Below are positions 1-7,828 of a stretch of DNA of 64,000 nt, in pieces. This DNA comes from Streptomonospora sp. PA3 (lineage in GTDB: Bacteria; Actinomycetota; Actinomycetes; Streptosporangiales; Streptosporangiaceae): contig NZ_VTZW01000008.1 of the NCBI RefSeq assembly GCF_009728995.1, forward strand, positions 434,001 through 498,000. The letters are read 5' to 3'. Below the pieces are notes generated by a model. It did no database searches, was not told the DNA's origin, and was given only the letters and a program-made list of their open reading frames with translations. Every line of letters starts with the position of its first letter. The stretch's first letter is position 1. A program made the translations under genes and the position numbers.

Positions 1-550
1 TGCGCAATGCCGCGGCGGCCTGTTCGCCGGTCGGCAGGCTTTCGGGGGCGAGCACGGATTGCACAGCCAGGCCCACGACCGTCGCGTACACCGCGCCGCC
101 GACTCCGGCGACGGTCTCGGCGTCGAGGTCGCCGGGGTCCCGGTCGAGCAGCATGGCGGCCAGCGCGCGCCGGGCGGACTCGCCGGCGTCGGCGAGCGCA
201 TGGCGGATGCCCTCGTCGAACTCCGCCTGGGCGTAGGCCTGCATGGTGGCGACGACGAGCTCGCGGTGGCGCGGCAAGGACGAGATCAGCTCCTCCAGGG
301 CGATCCGCAGCCGCTGGGCGGGGCCGGCGCCGGCGCCTGCCCGCACCGCCGCCTCGATCGCGTCGCCCCACTCGTTCTGCGCCTGGAGGGCGGCGAGGTT
401 CATCAGGGCGTCCTTGGAGCCGAAGTGGTATCCGATGGAGGCCAGATGCGAGCCCGAGACCGCCGCGATGTCCCGGGCGGTCGTGCGGTGATACCCCTTC
501 TCCACGAGGCATGCGCGGGCGCCGGCCAGGAGGTCCTCGCGTTGGCTCAT
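1..550 (-). CDS. TetR family transcriptional regulator (C-terminus beyond window)
   Basis: The reading frame opens with ATG at 550 and is still open at position 1, so the end of the gene is missing. The first 50 residues form a TetR helix-turn-helix: after MSQREDLLAGARACLVEKGY come RDIAAVSGSHLASIGYHFGS and KDALM, the usual recognition-helix and YHFGSK signature. The rest is a helical ligand-binding domain without recognisable specificity. It is divergent from an MFS efflux-type transporter (624-2144), and the 70 bp between the two starts holds two copies of a CGTACGTACG-containing box. That is the classical layout of a repressor controlling itself and an exporter. The family assignment is firm; the inducer cannot be read from the sequence. 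Confidence 0.9.
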   Translation of the reverse strand, partial: MSQREDLLAGARACLVEKGYHRTTARDIAAVSGSHLASIGYHFGSKDALMNLAALQAQNEWGDAIEAAVRAGAGAGPAQRLRIALEELISSLPRHRELVVATMQAYAQAEFDEGIRHALADAGESARRALAAMLLDRDPGDLDAETVAGVGGAVYATVVGLAVQSVLAPESLPTGEQAAAALR

Positions 551-565
551 GGGCACCACACTAGC

Positions 566-611
566 ATTTTGACGTACGTACGTATTGCGGGCCGATTTTG
601 ACGTACGTACG
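566..611. promoter_or_regulatory. Twin operator boxes between tetR and MFS gene
   Basis: The 17-mer ATTTTGACGTACGTACG occurs twice in direct orientation, at 566-582 and 595-611, 29 bp start to start. Each copy contains the self-complementary core CGTACGTACG. The boxes fill most of the gap between the divergent TetR start (550) and the MFS start (621/624). Two spaced palindromic cores are typical of TetR repressor binding. This role is inferred from position and symmetry. Confidence 0.65.
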
Positions 612-623
612 ATCAAACACGTG

Positions 624-2144
624 ATGGTTTCCTCCTCCCGCGCCACCGCGCGGACCTGGTGCGGGCTCGTCGTGCTGCTGCTGCCCGCGCTGCTTGTCGC
701 AATGGACATCTCCGTGCTGTTCGTCGCCGCACCGCAGATCACCTCCGCGCTGCGCCCCACCGCCACCCAGTGGCTGTGGGCGATGGACGTCTACGGCTTC
801 GTGATGGCGAGCCTGCTGATCACCATGGGCGGCCTCGGCGACCGGATCGGCCGCAGGCGTCTGCTCCTGATCGGAGCAGGCCTGTTCGGGACCGCGTCAG
901 CGGTGCTGGCCTATGCGCCGAGCCCGGAGCTGCTCATCGCCGGGCGGGCGCTGCTGGCCGTCGGCGGCGCCACCCTCGCACCGTCCACCCTGTCGCTGAT
1001 CCGCGCCATGTTCGCCGACGGCGGCCAACGCGGCATCGCGGTCGGCGCCTGGACCGCGGCGTTCTCCGGCGGCGCCGTCGCCGGCCCGGTCATCGGCGGG
1101 GCCCTGCTGGAGCGGTTCTGGTGGGGCTCGGTGTTCCTGATGAACGTTCCGGTCATGGCCCTGCTGCTGGCGGTGGGCCCGCTGCTGATCCCCGAGTCGC
1201 GGGATCCCGCGCGGGCGGGGTTCGACCTACCCGGGGCGGCGATGTCGCTGGTGGCGGTGCTCGGGCTGATCTTCGCGCTGAAGCACACCGCCGCCCACGG
1301 GTTGGACGCCGCCGCCGGCGCCGCTGCCGCGGTCGGCGCCGGCGGGGTTGCGGTGTTCGCGGCCCACCAGCGGCGGGCCCGGCATCCGCTGATCGACGCC
1401 GGGCTCTTCCGCGGTTCCGTGTTCTCGGCCGCGATAGGCGCGAACACCGTCGTCTCGATGGCCGCCGTCGGCCTCGGAGCGCTCGCGTTCACCTTCATGC
1501 AGACCGTGCACGGGCTGTCGGCGCTGCAATCGGCGCTGTGGGCGCTGCCGACCTTCCTCGGCGCCATCGCCGGCGCAGCGGTCGCGGCGCCCCTCTCGGC
1601 ACGGACGGGTGCCGCCGGGGTGCTCGGCACCGGTCTGCTCGCCGCCGCCGCAGGCTTTGCGGGCATCGCGTTCGGGCCGACCGACACGTCCCTGGCGGCG
1701 TTCATCGGCGGCTACACCGTGCTCGCCTTCGGGGTCGGCACCACCGCCACTGGCGCCAACGCGCTGGTGCTTTCGGCCACCGCACCGGAACGGGCGGGGG
1801 CGGCGTCGGGGATGGCCGAGACGAGCACGGAGTTCGGCGGTGCACTGGGGATCGCCGCGTTCGGCGCGGTCTCCAGCGCCGTCTACCGCGCCGCCATGGC
1901 CGAGGGCGCCCCTACGGACAGGGATCCCGCGCCCCGGGAGACGCTCACCGCGGCGCTCGCGGCGGCGGACCGAGCCGCCGGACCCGCTGCCACGGCGCTC
2001 CGGGACGCCGCACTGAGCGCCTACTCCGACGGCCTCGCAGCGGCGGCGCTCGCCGGTATGGGCGTTACCGCCCTCGCCGCGGCGGTGATCGTCCCGGTGC
2101 TTCGTCGGGAGAGCGCCGGCCGCCGCGCGCGGGAGCGGGGGTGA
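624..2144 (+). CDS. MFS drug efflux transporter, DHA2 (QacA/SmvA-like) type
   Basis: A 506-residue polytopic membrane protein, the usual length of 14-helix DHA2 drug:proton antiporters. Near the N-terminus it reads LLVAMDISVLFVAAPQI, then WLWAMDVYGF and GGLGDRIGRRRLLLIG, the loop 2-3 motif A of the major facilitator superfamily. Ala/Gly-rich hydrophobic segments continue to the C-terminus. A TTG 13 codons upstream (585) is possible, but it would place the second operator box inside the gene, so ATG 624 (or GTG 621) is preferred; there is no clear Shine-Dalgarno sequence, so the mRNA may be leaderless. The divergent TetR repressor suggests inducible export of a toxic cation or drug. The substrate is unknown. 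Confidence 0.88.
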   Translation: MVSSSRATARTWCGLVVLLLPALLVAMDISVLFVAAPQITSALRPTATQWLWAMDVYGFVMASLLITMGGLGDRIGRRRLLLIGAGLFGTASAVLAYAPSPELLIAGRALLAVGGATLAPSTLSLIRAMFADGGQRGIAVGAWTAAFSGGAVAGPVIGGALLERFWWGSVFLMNVPVMALLLAVGPLLIPESRDPARAGFDLPGAAMSLVAVLGLIFALKHTAAHGLDAAAGAAAAVGAGGVAVFAAHQRRARHPLIDAGLFRGSVFSAAIGANTVVSMAAVGLGALAFTFMQTVHGLSALQSALWALPTFLGAIAGAAVAAPLSARTGAAGVLGTGLLAAAAGFAGIAFGPTDTSLAAFIGGYTVLAFGVGTTATGANALVLSATAPERAGAASGMAETSTEFGGALGIAAFGAVSSAVYRAAMAEGAPTDRDPAPRETLTAALAAADRAAGPAATALRDAALSAYSDGLAAAALAGMGVTALAAAVIVPVLRRESAGRRARERG

Positions 2145-2185
2145 GCCCCGCCGGCCGCCCTTGGCGAACCGGCCGGGTTTCGTCC

Positions 2186-2965
2186 TCAGGAACCGGCCAG
2201 GTCCGCCTCAAGCCGCTCGGAGCCGAGCCGCAGCGTTCCCACCAATGCCGGCAGCCGCCGCCGGTCGTAGCGCACGCTGGGCAGCGACACCGACACCGCG
2301 GCGACCGTCTCGCCGGCCATCCGGATCGGCACGCCCACCGCGACCACGCCGCGCTCGGAGCGCTCCTGGTTCACCGCGAAGCCGGCCCGGCGCACCTTGG
2401 CCAGATCGCGGCGCAGAACGGCCGTCTCCGGGCGATCGCCCGGCCGTTCGGCGAAGCGGTCGGCGGCATAGAGCTCGTCGAGCTGCTCGTCGTCGAGCTC
2501 GGCCAGGAGCAGCAGGCCCCCGGATGTCAGGTGGGCCGGGAAGACCATGCCGTCGCGGGATCCCACCCGCAGCGCCCGGTCGCACTCGACGCCGGCGACG
2601 AACCGGACTGTCTCGCCGGTCCGCACGGTCAGGTTGGCCGACTCCCCCAGCAGAGCCACCAGCCGCCGCAGGTGGGGCAGTGCGGTCTCGCGCAGCCGGG
2701 CGGCGCGCGAGCGGGAGTGCCCGGCCAGCTCCAGCACCGGCCCGGGGCGGTAGGCGTGGTCGTCCCCCCGCACGGCGAAGTCGCGGTAGACCAGCATGGC
2801 CAGCAGCCGGTGGGCGGTGGAGCGCGCCACGCCGAGCCGCCGGGCCGCGTCGGTGACGCTGATGGCCCCCTCCAACTGGAGCATCGTGGCCAGCCGCAGG
2901 GCGTGGTCGACGCTCGCGATCGCGTAGGCGGGCGCCGTCTTGGGCGGCTTGTCCGGGGCGGTCAT
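2186..2965 (-). CDS. IclR family transcriptional regulator of the gentisate operon
   Basis: A 259-residue protein with an N-terminal winged helix (VTDAARRLGVARSTAHRLL, about residues 36-54) and a C-terminal IclR effector domain (FVAGVECDRALRVGSRDG, VFPAHLTSGG, then ERGVVAVGVPIR). ATG 2965 is chosen because AGGAGG lies 6 nt upstream; an in-frame ATG at 2986 has no such site. It is transcribed away from the gentisate dioxygenase gene and its operon. IclR proteins commonly control aromatic catabolism and respond to the ring substrate or an intermediate, so this is the likely local regulator. Whether it activates or represses cannot be seen. Confidence 0.9.
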   Translation of the reverse strand: MTAPDKPPKTAPAYAIASVDHALRLATMLQLEGAISVTDAARRLGVARSTAHRLLAMLVYRDFAVRGDDHAYRPGPVLELAGHSRSRAARLRETALPHLRRLVALLGESANLTVRTGETVRFVAGVECDRALRVGSRDGMVFPAHLTSGGLLLLAELDDEQLDELYAADRFAERPGDRPETAVLRRDLAKVRRAGFAVNQERSERGVVAVGVPIRMAGETVAAVSVSLPSVRYDRRRLPALVGTLRLGSERLEADLAGS

Positions 2966-2988
2966 CGCCGGCCTCCTGTTCTTCAAGA

Positions 2989-3005
2989 CAGAATCCCGCG
3001 TTCTG
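2989..3005. promoter_or_regulatory. Inverted repeat between iclR and gentisate operon
   Basis: CAGAA (2989-2993) and TTCTG (3001-3005) form an inverted repeat with a 7-nt spacer, centred in the 68-bp gap between the two divergent starts (2965 and 3034). Its size and position suit an IclR operator. This is a positional inference only. Confidence 0.4.
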
Positions 3006-3033
3006 CCATGGTGATCGCTGGCACTCTACGACC

Positions 3034-4221
3034 ATGACCGCACCCCATGTCACCGACTCGGCGTCCCCGGTTCGCCTGGAGGCCGTCGACGCGCCCGATC
3101 AGCCCGACGTCACCCCCGAACTCCACGAGCTCTACCGCGGCTTCGAGCAGGAGCTGCTGGTCCCGCTGTGGACCGAGATCGGCGACCTGATGCCGCAGCA
3201 CCCCCGCTCGCGGGCCGTGCCCCACCTGTGGCGCTGGCAGAACCTGCGCCGGCTCGCGGCGCGCGCCGGCGACCTGGTCCCGGTCGGGCGCGGCGGTGAG
3301 CGCCGCGCGATCGCACTGGCCAACCCGGCCCTGGGCGGGCGCCCGTTCGCGACCCCGACCCTGTGGGCGGCGATCCAGTACCTCATGCCGGGCGAGGACG
3401 CCCCGGAGCACCGCCACACCCAGAACGCCTTCCGCTTCGTCGTCGAGGGCGAGGGCGTGTGGACGGTCGTGGGCGGCAGCGGCGACACCCCGGTGGGCGA
3501 CGCCGTCCCGATGCGCCGGGGCGACTTCCTCCCCCAGGCCGGCTGGAACTGGCACGCCCACCACAACGCCACCGCCGAGCCGATGGCCTGGATCGACGGC
3601 CTGGACATCCCCTTCCAGTACGCGACCGAGGCGCAGTTCTTCCAGTTCGGCCGCGACGAGGTCTCCGCCGCCGAACGGGTGTCGCCGCAGCGCTCGCGCT
3701 CGGAGCGGCTGTGGGGGCACCCCGGTCTGCGGCCGCTGTCGGTCGGCGAAGTCGCCCCCGGATCGCCGCTGCTGGCCTACAAGTGGGAGTTCACCGACCG
3801 CGCCCTCGACGACCAGCTCGCCATGGAGCGGGAGGGCTGCGGCGGGACGGTCGAACCCGGCCACGCGGCCGTGCGCTACACCAACCCGCACGACGGCGGC
3901 GACGTGCTGCCGACGATCCGCGCCGAGTTCCACCGCGTCGCCCGCGGCGCGACCACCGCGCCGGTGCGCGAGACCGGCTCGTCGGTCTACCAGGTCTTCG
4001 ACGGCTCCGGCTCGGTGACCGTGGGCGAGACGACCTGGTCGGTGACCCGCGGCGACCTGTTCACGGTGCCGTCCTGGACGCCGTTCTCGGTGACCTCCCA
4101 GGCCGGTTCCACCGACTCCGACTCGGGGGCGCTGGACCTGTTCCGCTACAGCGACGCCCCCGTCTTCGCGGCCCTCGGCCTGCACCGCACCCAGCGCGAC
4201 GACAACGACGGGAACGCCTGA
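3034..4221 (+). CDS. Gentisate 1,2-dioxygenase
   Basis: A 395-residue bicupin that cleaves gentisate to maleylpyruvate using Fe(II) and O2. The N-terminal cupin has PEHRHTQNAFRFVVEG (residues 124-139), giving iron ligands His126 and His128, followed by GWNWHAHHN (170-178) with the third His. The second cupin near residues 300-380 (VYQVFDGSGSVTV, GDLFTVPSWTPFSV) lacks the His set, as usual for gentisate dioxygenases. Length and motifs match the family well. It is the first gene of an operon; the fumarylpyruvate hydrolase gene starts 4 bp after its stop. The next enzymes of the pathway follow immediately, which supports the substrate assignment over 1-hydroxy-2-naphthoate dioxygenase. Confidence 0.93.
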   Translation: MTAPHVTDSASPVRLEAVDAPDQPDVTPELHELYRGFEQELLVPLWTEIGDLMPQHPRSRAVPHLWRWQNLRRLAARAGDLVPVGRGGERRAIALANPALGGRPFATPTLWAAIQYLMPGEDAPEHRHTQNAFRFVVEGEGVWTVVGGSGDTPVGDAVPMRRGDFLPQAGWNWHAHHNATAEPMAWIDGLDIPFQYATEAQFFQFGRDEVSAAERVSPQRSRSERLWGHPGLRPLSVGEVAPGSPLLAYKWEFTDRALDDQLAMEREGCGGTVEPGHAAVRYTNPHDGGDVLPTIRAEFHRVARGATTAPVRETGSSVYQVFDGSGSVTVGETTWSVTRGDLFTVPSWTPFSVTSQAGSTDSDSGALDLFRYSDAPVFAALGLHRTQRDDNDGNA

Positions 4222-4225
4222 TCAC

Positions 4226-5062
4226 ATGAAGCTCGCCACCATCCGCACCCCCGAAGGACCCCGGGCCGTCAAGGTCGACGGGGACACCCTGCTGGACCTC
4301 GGCGCCCCCGACCTGGGCGCCTTCCTCGCCGCCCCCGGCTGGCGGGCGGCGGCCGAGGCGGCCGGCACCCCGGTCGAGGCGGCCGGGGGCACCGGCCTGG
4401 CCCCGGTCGTTCCGGCGCCGTCCAAGGTCGTCTGCGTCGGCCTCAACTACCGCAACCACATCCGCGAGATGGGCCGGGACCTGCCCGAGCACCCGACCCT
4501 GTTCCCCAAGTTCGCCGACACCCTCACCGGCGCCTACGACGACATCGTCAAGCCGGCCGAGACCGACGCCTTCGACTGGGAGGTGGAGCTCGCGGTCGTG
4601 ATCGGCCGGCGGGTCCGCCGCGCCGGCGAGGACGAGGCGGCCGCGGCGATCGCCGGTTTCACCGTGCTGAACGACATCACCGCCCGCGACTGGCAGTTCC
4701 GCACCGTCGAGTGGACGCAGGGCAAGATCTGGGACTCCACGACCCCGGTCGGCCCCCACCTCGTCACCCCCGACGAGGTGCCCGGCGGCGTCCGCCCCGC
4801 GGTGCGGGTGACCACCGGCGTCGACGGGCGGACCATGCAGGACAACACCACCGAGGAACTGGTCTTCGACCCGGTCGACCTGGTCCGCTACGTCTCGACC
4901 GTCACCCGGCTCAATCCCGGCGACATCATCGCCACCGGCACGCCCGGCGGCGTCGGGCACGCCCGCGACCCCAAGATCTACCTCCAGGGCGGCGAGCGGG
5001 TCGTCACCGCGGTCGAGGGCGTCGGGCGCTGCGAGAACACGATCGTCAAGGACGGCCGATGA
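4226..5062 (+). CDS. Fumarylpyruvate hydrolase (FAH family)
   Basis: A 278-residue fumarylacetoacetate hydrolase fold enzyme, expected to split fumarylpyruvate into fumarate and pyruvate. The core motif VVCVGLNYRNHIREMG begins near residue 68. The metal triad is visible as DWEVELAVVIG (Glu119, Glu121) and NDITARDWQ (Asp150). The C-terminal GDIIATGTPGGVG loop is also typical. FAH-family members are hard to tell apart by sequence alone; the function comes from its place between gentisate dioxygenase and maleylpyruvate isomerase. Its stop codon overlaps the ATG of the next gene (ATGA), indicating translational coupling. Confidence 0.9.
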   Translation: MKLATIRTPEGPRAVKVDGDTLLDLGAPDLGAFLAAPGWRAAAEAAGTPVEAAGGTGLAPVVPAPSKVVCVGLNYRNHIREMGRDLPEHPTLFPKFADTLTGAYDDIVKPAETDAFDWEVELAVVIGRRVRRAGEDEAAAAIAGFTVLNDITARDWQFRTVEWTQGKIWDSTTPVGPHLVTPDEVPGGVRPAVRVTTGVDGRTMQDNTTEELVFDPVDLVRYVSTVTRLNPGDIIATGTPGGVGHARDPKIYLQGGERVVTAVEGVGRCENTIVKDGR

Positions 5063-5682
5063 GCCGCACCTTCGCCGACGCCGCCCGCTGGTGCGCCGAA
5101 GGCACGCGGCTGTTCCTGGCCACGGCCGCGAAGCTGGGCGAGGACGGCTACGACCGACCCACCGCCCTGCCGGGCTGGACGCGCAGGCACCTCGTCGGGC
5201 ACGTCGCCGCCAACGCCGACGCACTGGGCAACCTGGTGCACTGGGCCGCCACCGGCGTCGAGACACCGATGTACGCCTCCCCCGAGGAACGTGCCGCCGG
5301 GATCGAGAGGGGCGCCGCGATGTCCGCCGAGGAGCTGCAGGCGTGGCTCAGCCAGAGCGCCGAGCGGCTCGCCGGGGCCATGGAGCGCCTCACCGGCGAG
5401 CAGTGGCGGCGCCGGGTGCGCACCGCCCAGGGCCGCGACGTCGCGGCCACCGAGGTGCCCTGGATGCGCGCCCGGGAGGTCTTCGTCCACGCGGTCGATC
5501 TGGACCGCGGCGTCGCCTTCGCCGACCTGCCCCCGGGTTTCCTGCTGGCGCTGCGCGAGGAGATCCGGGCCAAGCGCGGCCTCGACGAGCTGCCCGAGGG
5601 GCCGCTGCCCGAGGTCGCCGCCTGGCTCGCCGGACGCCCCCACACCCTGGCCGGCACCCCCGAGCTGGGGCCCTGGCTCTGA
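5059..5682 (+). CDS. Maleylpyruvate isomerase, mycothiol-dependent (MDMPI)
   Basis: A 207-residue DinB-like four-helix protein. It should isomerise maleylpyruvate to fumarylpyruvate using mycothiol, the actinobacterial replacement for glutathione. The metal ligands of the family are present: GWTRRHLVGHVAANAD (residues 39-54, His48) and RAREVFVHAVDLDRG (137-151, Glu140 and His144). The C-terminal MDMPI domain ends in an LGPWL tail. The ATG overlaps the preceding stop. The actinobacterial context and the absence of a glutathione-S-transferase-type isomerase here fit a mycothiol enzyme. A fragment of a second family member lies at about 49.2 kb. Confidence 0.92.
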   Translation: MSRTFADAARWCAEGTRLFLATAAKLGEDGYDRPTALPGWTRRHLVGHVAANADALGNLVHWAATGVETPMYASPEERAAGIERGAAMSAEELQAWLSQSAERLAGAMERLTGEQWRRRVRTAQGRDVAATEVPWMRAREVFVHAVDLDRGVAFADLPPGFLLALREEIRAKRGLDELPEGPLPEVAAWLAGRPHTLAGTPELGPWL

Positions 5683-5705
5683 GGCCCCGAGAGGAGTCAC
5701 CGACC

Positions 5706-6974
5706 GTGAACACCAGTTGCGACGTCCTGATCGTCGGCGGCGGCATCGGGGGCCTGTCGACCGCCTTCTCCCTCACCCGCCAGGGGCTCGCCGTGCGGGT
5801 CCTGGAGCGCGCCGCGGAGTTCGGCGAGGTCGGGGCGGGCATCCAGCTCGCGCCCAACTGCACCCGGATCCTGCACGACTACGGGCTGCTGGAGGAGGCC
5901 GCGAGCCTGGGCGTGCTGCCCTCGCGCATGGTGATGCGCGACGCCCTCGACGGCTCCGACCTCACCGCCCTCGACCTTGCCGACCTGGAACGCACCTACG
6001 GGTTCCCCTACATGGTCATCCACCGCAGCGACCTGCACGGCATGTTCCTGCGGGCCTGCCGGCGCGCCGGCGTCGACCTGGTCACCGACAGTCCGGTGAC
6101 CGGATACCGCAACACCGCCGACGGCGCCGCGGTCACGCTCGCCGACGGAAGCGAGCGGTCCGCCCGCGTGGTGATCGCCGCCGACGGGCTCCACTCCACC
6201 GCCCGCGGACTCCTGGTCGAGGACGAACCGGTCAGCAGCGACTACGCCGCCTACCGGGGAACCGTTCCCGTGGCCGACCTGGACCGCGGGGTCGACCTGT
6301 CGGAGGTGGCCGTCTACGTCGGCCCGGGCTGCCACTTCGTGCACTACGCCCTGCGCGGCGGCGAGATGCTCAACCAGGTCGCGGTGTTCGAGTCGCCCAA
6401 GGCCCGCGCCGGCGAAGCCGAGTGGGGTACACCGGATGAGCTGGACGCCGCCTTCGCCGACACGTGCCCCGCCGTGCGGGAGGCCATCCCCTCGATGTGG
6501 CGCGACCGCTGGTGGCCCATGTTCGACCGCGACCCGATCATGACCTGGGTCCAGGGAAGCATCGCGCTTCTGGGGGACGCCGCGCACCCGCCGCTGCAGT
6601 ACATGGCCCAGGGCGCGATCATGGCGATCGAGGACGGCTGGGTGCTGGGCGCGCACGCCGCCCGGCAGCGCCGCGCGGACGGCGCGGTGGACTGGCCGGC
6701 CGCGCTGGCCGCCTACGAGGCCGTCCGCGCCGAGCACTGCCGCCGGGTGGTGCTGACCGCCCGCGCCTGGGGGGACCTGTGGCACCTCGACGGCCTCGCG
6801 CGCCGTCAGCGCAACGCGATCCTGCGGGCCCGGGAGACCACCGACCACTCCTTCACCGACTGGGTCTACCGGCCCACCGCGCTGCTCCCCGAGGACGAGC
6901 CCGAGATGTTCCGCCCGATCCCCCTGGCATCGGCCGGCGACCCCGCCGAGGCGCCGCACCGCGCCCGGATCTGA
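5706..6974 (+). CDS. 3-hydroxybenzoate 6-hydroxylase (FAD-dependent)
   Basis: A 422-residue class A flavoprotein monooxygenase that would convert 3-hydroxybenzoate to gentisate with NADH and O2. The FAD-binding GGGIGG is at residues 11-16, then ERAAEFGEVGAGIQLAPN, and the second FAD motif GDAAHPPLQYMAQGA begins near residue 290. GTG 5706 is chosen: GAGAGGAG lies just upstream and the protein begins MNTSCDVLIVGGG. Salicylate 5- or 1-hydroxylases are related alternatives; linkage to gentisate cleavage favours 3-hydroxybenzoate 6-hydroxylation. It is the last gene of the operon. No aromatic acid transporter is linked. Confidence 0.88.
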   Translation: MNTSCDVLIVGGGIGGLSTAFSLTRQGLAVRVLERAAEFGEVGAGIQLAPNCTRILHDYGLLEEAASLGVLPSRMVMRDALDGSDLTALDLADLERTYGFPYMVIHRSDLHGMFLRACRRAGVDLVTDSPVTGYRNTADGAAVTLADGSERSARVVIAADGLHSTARGLLVEDEPVSSDYAAYRGTVPVADLDRGVDLSEVAVYVGPGCHFVHYALRGGEMLNQVAVFESPKARAGEAEWGTPDELDAAFADTCPAVREAIPSMWRDRWWPMFDRDPIMTWVQGSIALLGDAAHPPLQYMAQGAIMAIEDGWVLGAHAARQRRADGAVDWPAALAAYEAVRAEHCRRVVLTARAWGDLWHLDGLARRQRNAILRARETTDHSFTDWVYRPTALLPEDEPEMFRPIPLASAGDPAEAPHRARI

Positions 6975-7171
6975 CACCGCGGTGAGAGGCGGCCGCAGGG
7001 CCACCGCTGCGGCCGGCCTGCGGCCGTCGGCCACTCGGGTGGCCGCACGGCCGCGCCGCAGGAGGGGCCGCCCCGGCGGGCGGGAGGTGAGGTTCGCCGG
7101 CGCCGGCGCTAGTGTTCTGCCACTCGTCGAACCCGGCGGAAAGGTGGCGGCTCGCCGAGCCCAGGTGCCCG

Positions 7172-7801
7172 ATGACCGACAAGACCGACTTCAAGCGGAG
7201 CCTCGACGCCTACCAGGCCAAAGCGGGCCGGTTCCGCGTCGTGGACGTTCCCGACCTGCAGTACCTCATGATCGACGGCCACGGCGACCCCAACACCTCG
7301 CCGCTGTTCGCCGAGTCGGTCCGGGCCCTCTACCCGGTGGCCTACAAGCTGAAGTTCGCGAGCAAGCAGGACCTCGGGCGCGACCACGTCGTCATGCCGC
7401 TGGAGGGGCTGTGGTGGGCCGAGGACATGGACGCCTACACGGCGGCGCGCGACAAGTCGAAGTGGGACTGGACGCTGATGATCATGGTCCCGGACTGGAT
7501 CGGCCCCCCGATGTTCACCGCCGCGGTCGAAGCGGCCGGGGCCAAGAACAGGCCGGCGCGGCTGGAGGACGTTCGACTGGAGACGCTGTCGGAGGGGCGC
7601 TGCGTGCAGACGCTGCACATCGGCCCCTTCGACGGCGAGGCGGAGGTGCTGGCGCGGATGCACCGCGGGTTCATCCCCGAGAACGGCCTGCGCATGACCG
7701 GCAGGCACCACGAGATCTACCTCAGCGACCCGCGCAGGACCGCGCCCGAGAAGCAGCGCACCATCCTGCGCCAGCCGGTCGCGCCCGCACGTGGCGGTTA
7801 G
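7172..7801 (+). CDS. GyrI-like small-molecule-binding domain protein
   Basis: A 209-residue soluble protein starting at ATG 7172 (MTDKTDFKRSLDAYQAKAG). It matches the stand-alone GyrI-like/SRPBCC-type 'effector binding' proteins of actinobacteria: FRVVDVPDLQYLMIDGHGDP, then AYKLKF, PLEGLWWAED, KWDWTLMIMVPDWI and TLHIGPFDGEAEVLARMH. Such proteins are thought to bind or hydrolyse small cationic or aromatic ligands, but no firm biochemical role is known for this type. It is convergent with the GH30 gene and has no obvious partner. Confidence 0.75.
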   Translation: MTDKTDFKRSLDAYQAKAGRFRVVDVPDLQYLMIDGHGDPNTSPLFAESVRALYPVAYKLKFASKQDLGRDHVVMPLEGLWWAEDMDAYTAARDKSKWDWTLMIMVPDWIGPPMFTAAVEAAGAKNRPARLEDVRLETLSEGRCVQTLHIGPFDGEAEVLARMHRGFIPENGLRMTGRHHEIYLSDPRRTAPEKQRTILRQPVAPARGG

Positions 7802-7828
7802 CCGCGCGACCGGCCGTCACGGCGCGCT

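Noticed and set aside
585-623. TTG 585 as the start of the first MFS transporter
   Set aside because: It would put the second operator box within the coding sequence and adds 13 residues without similarity to the family; ATG 624 or GTG 621 is more likely.
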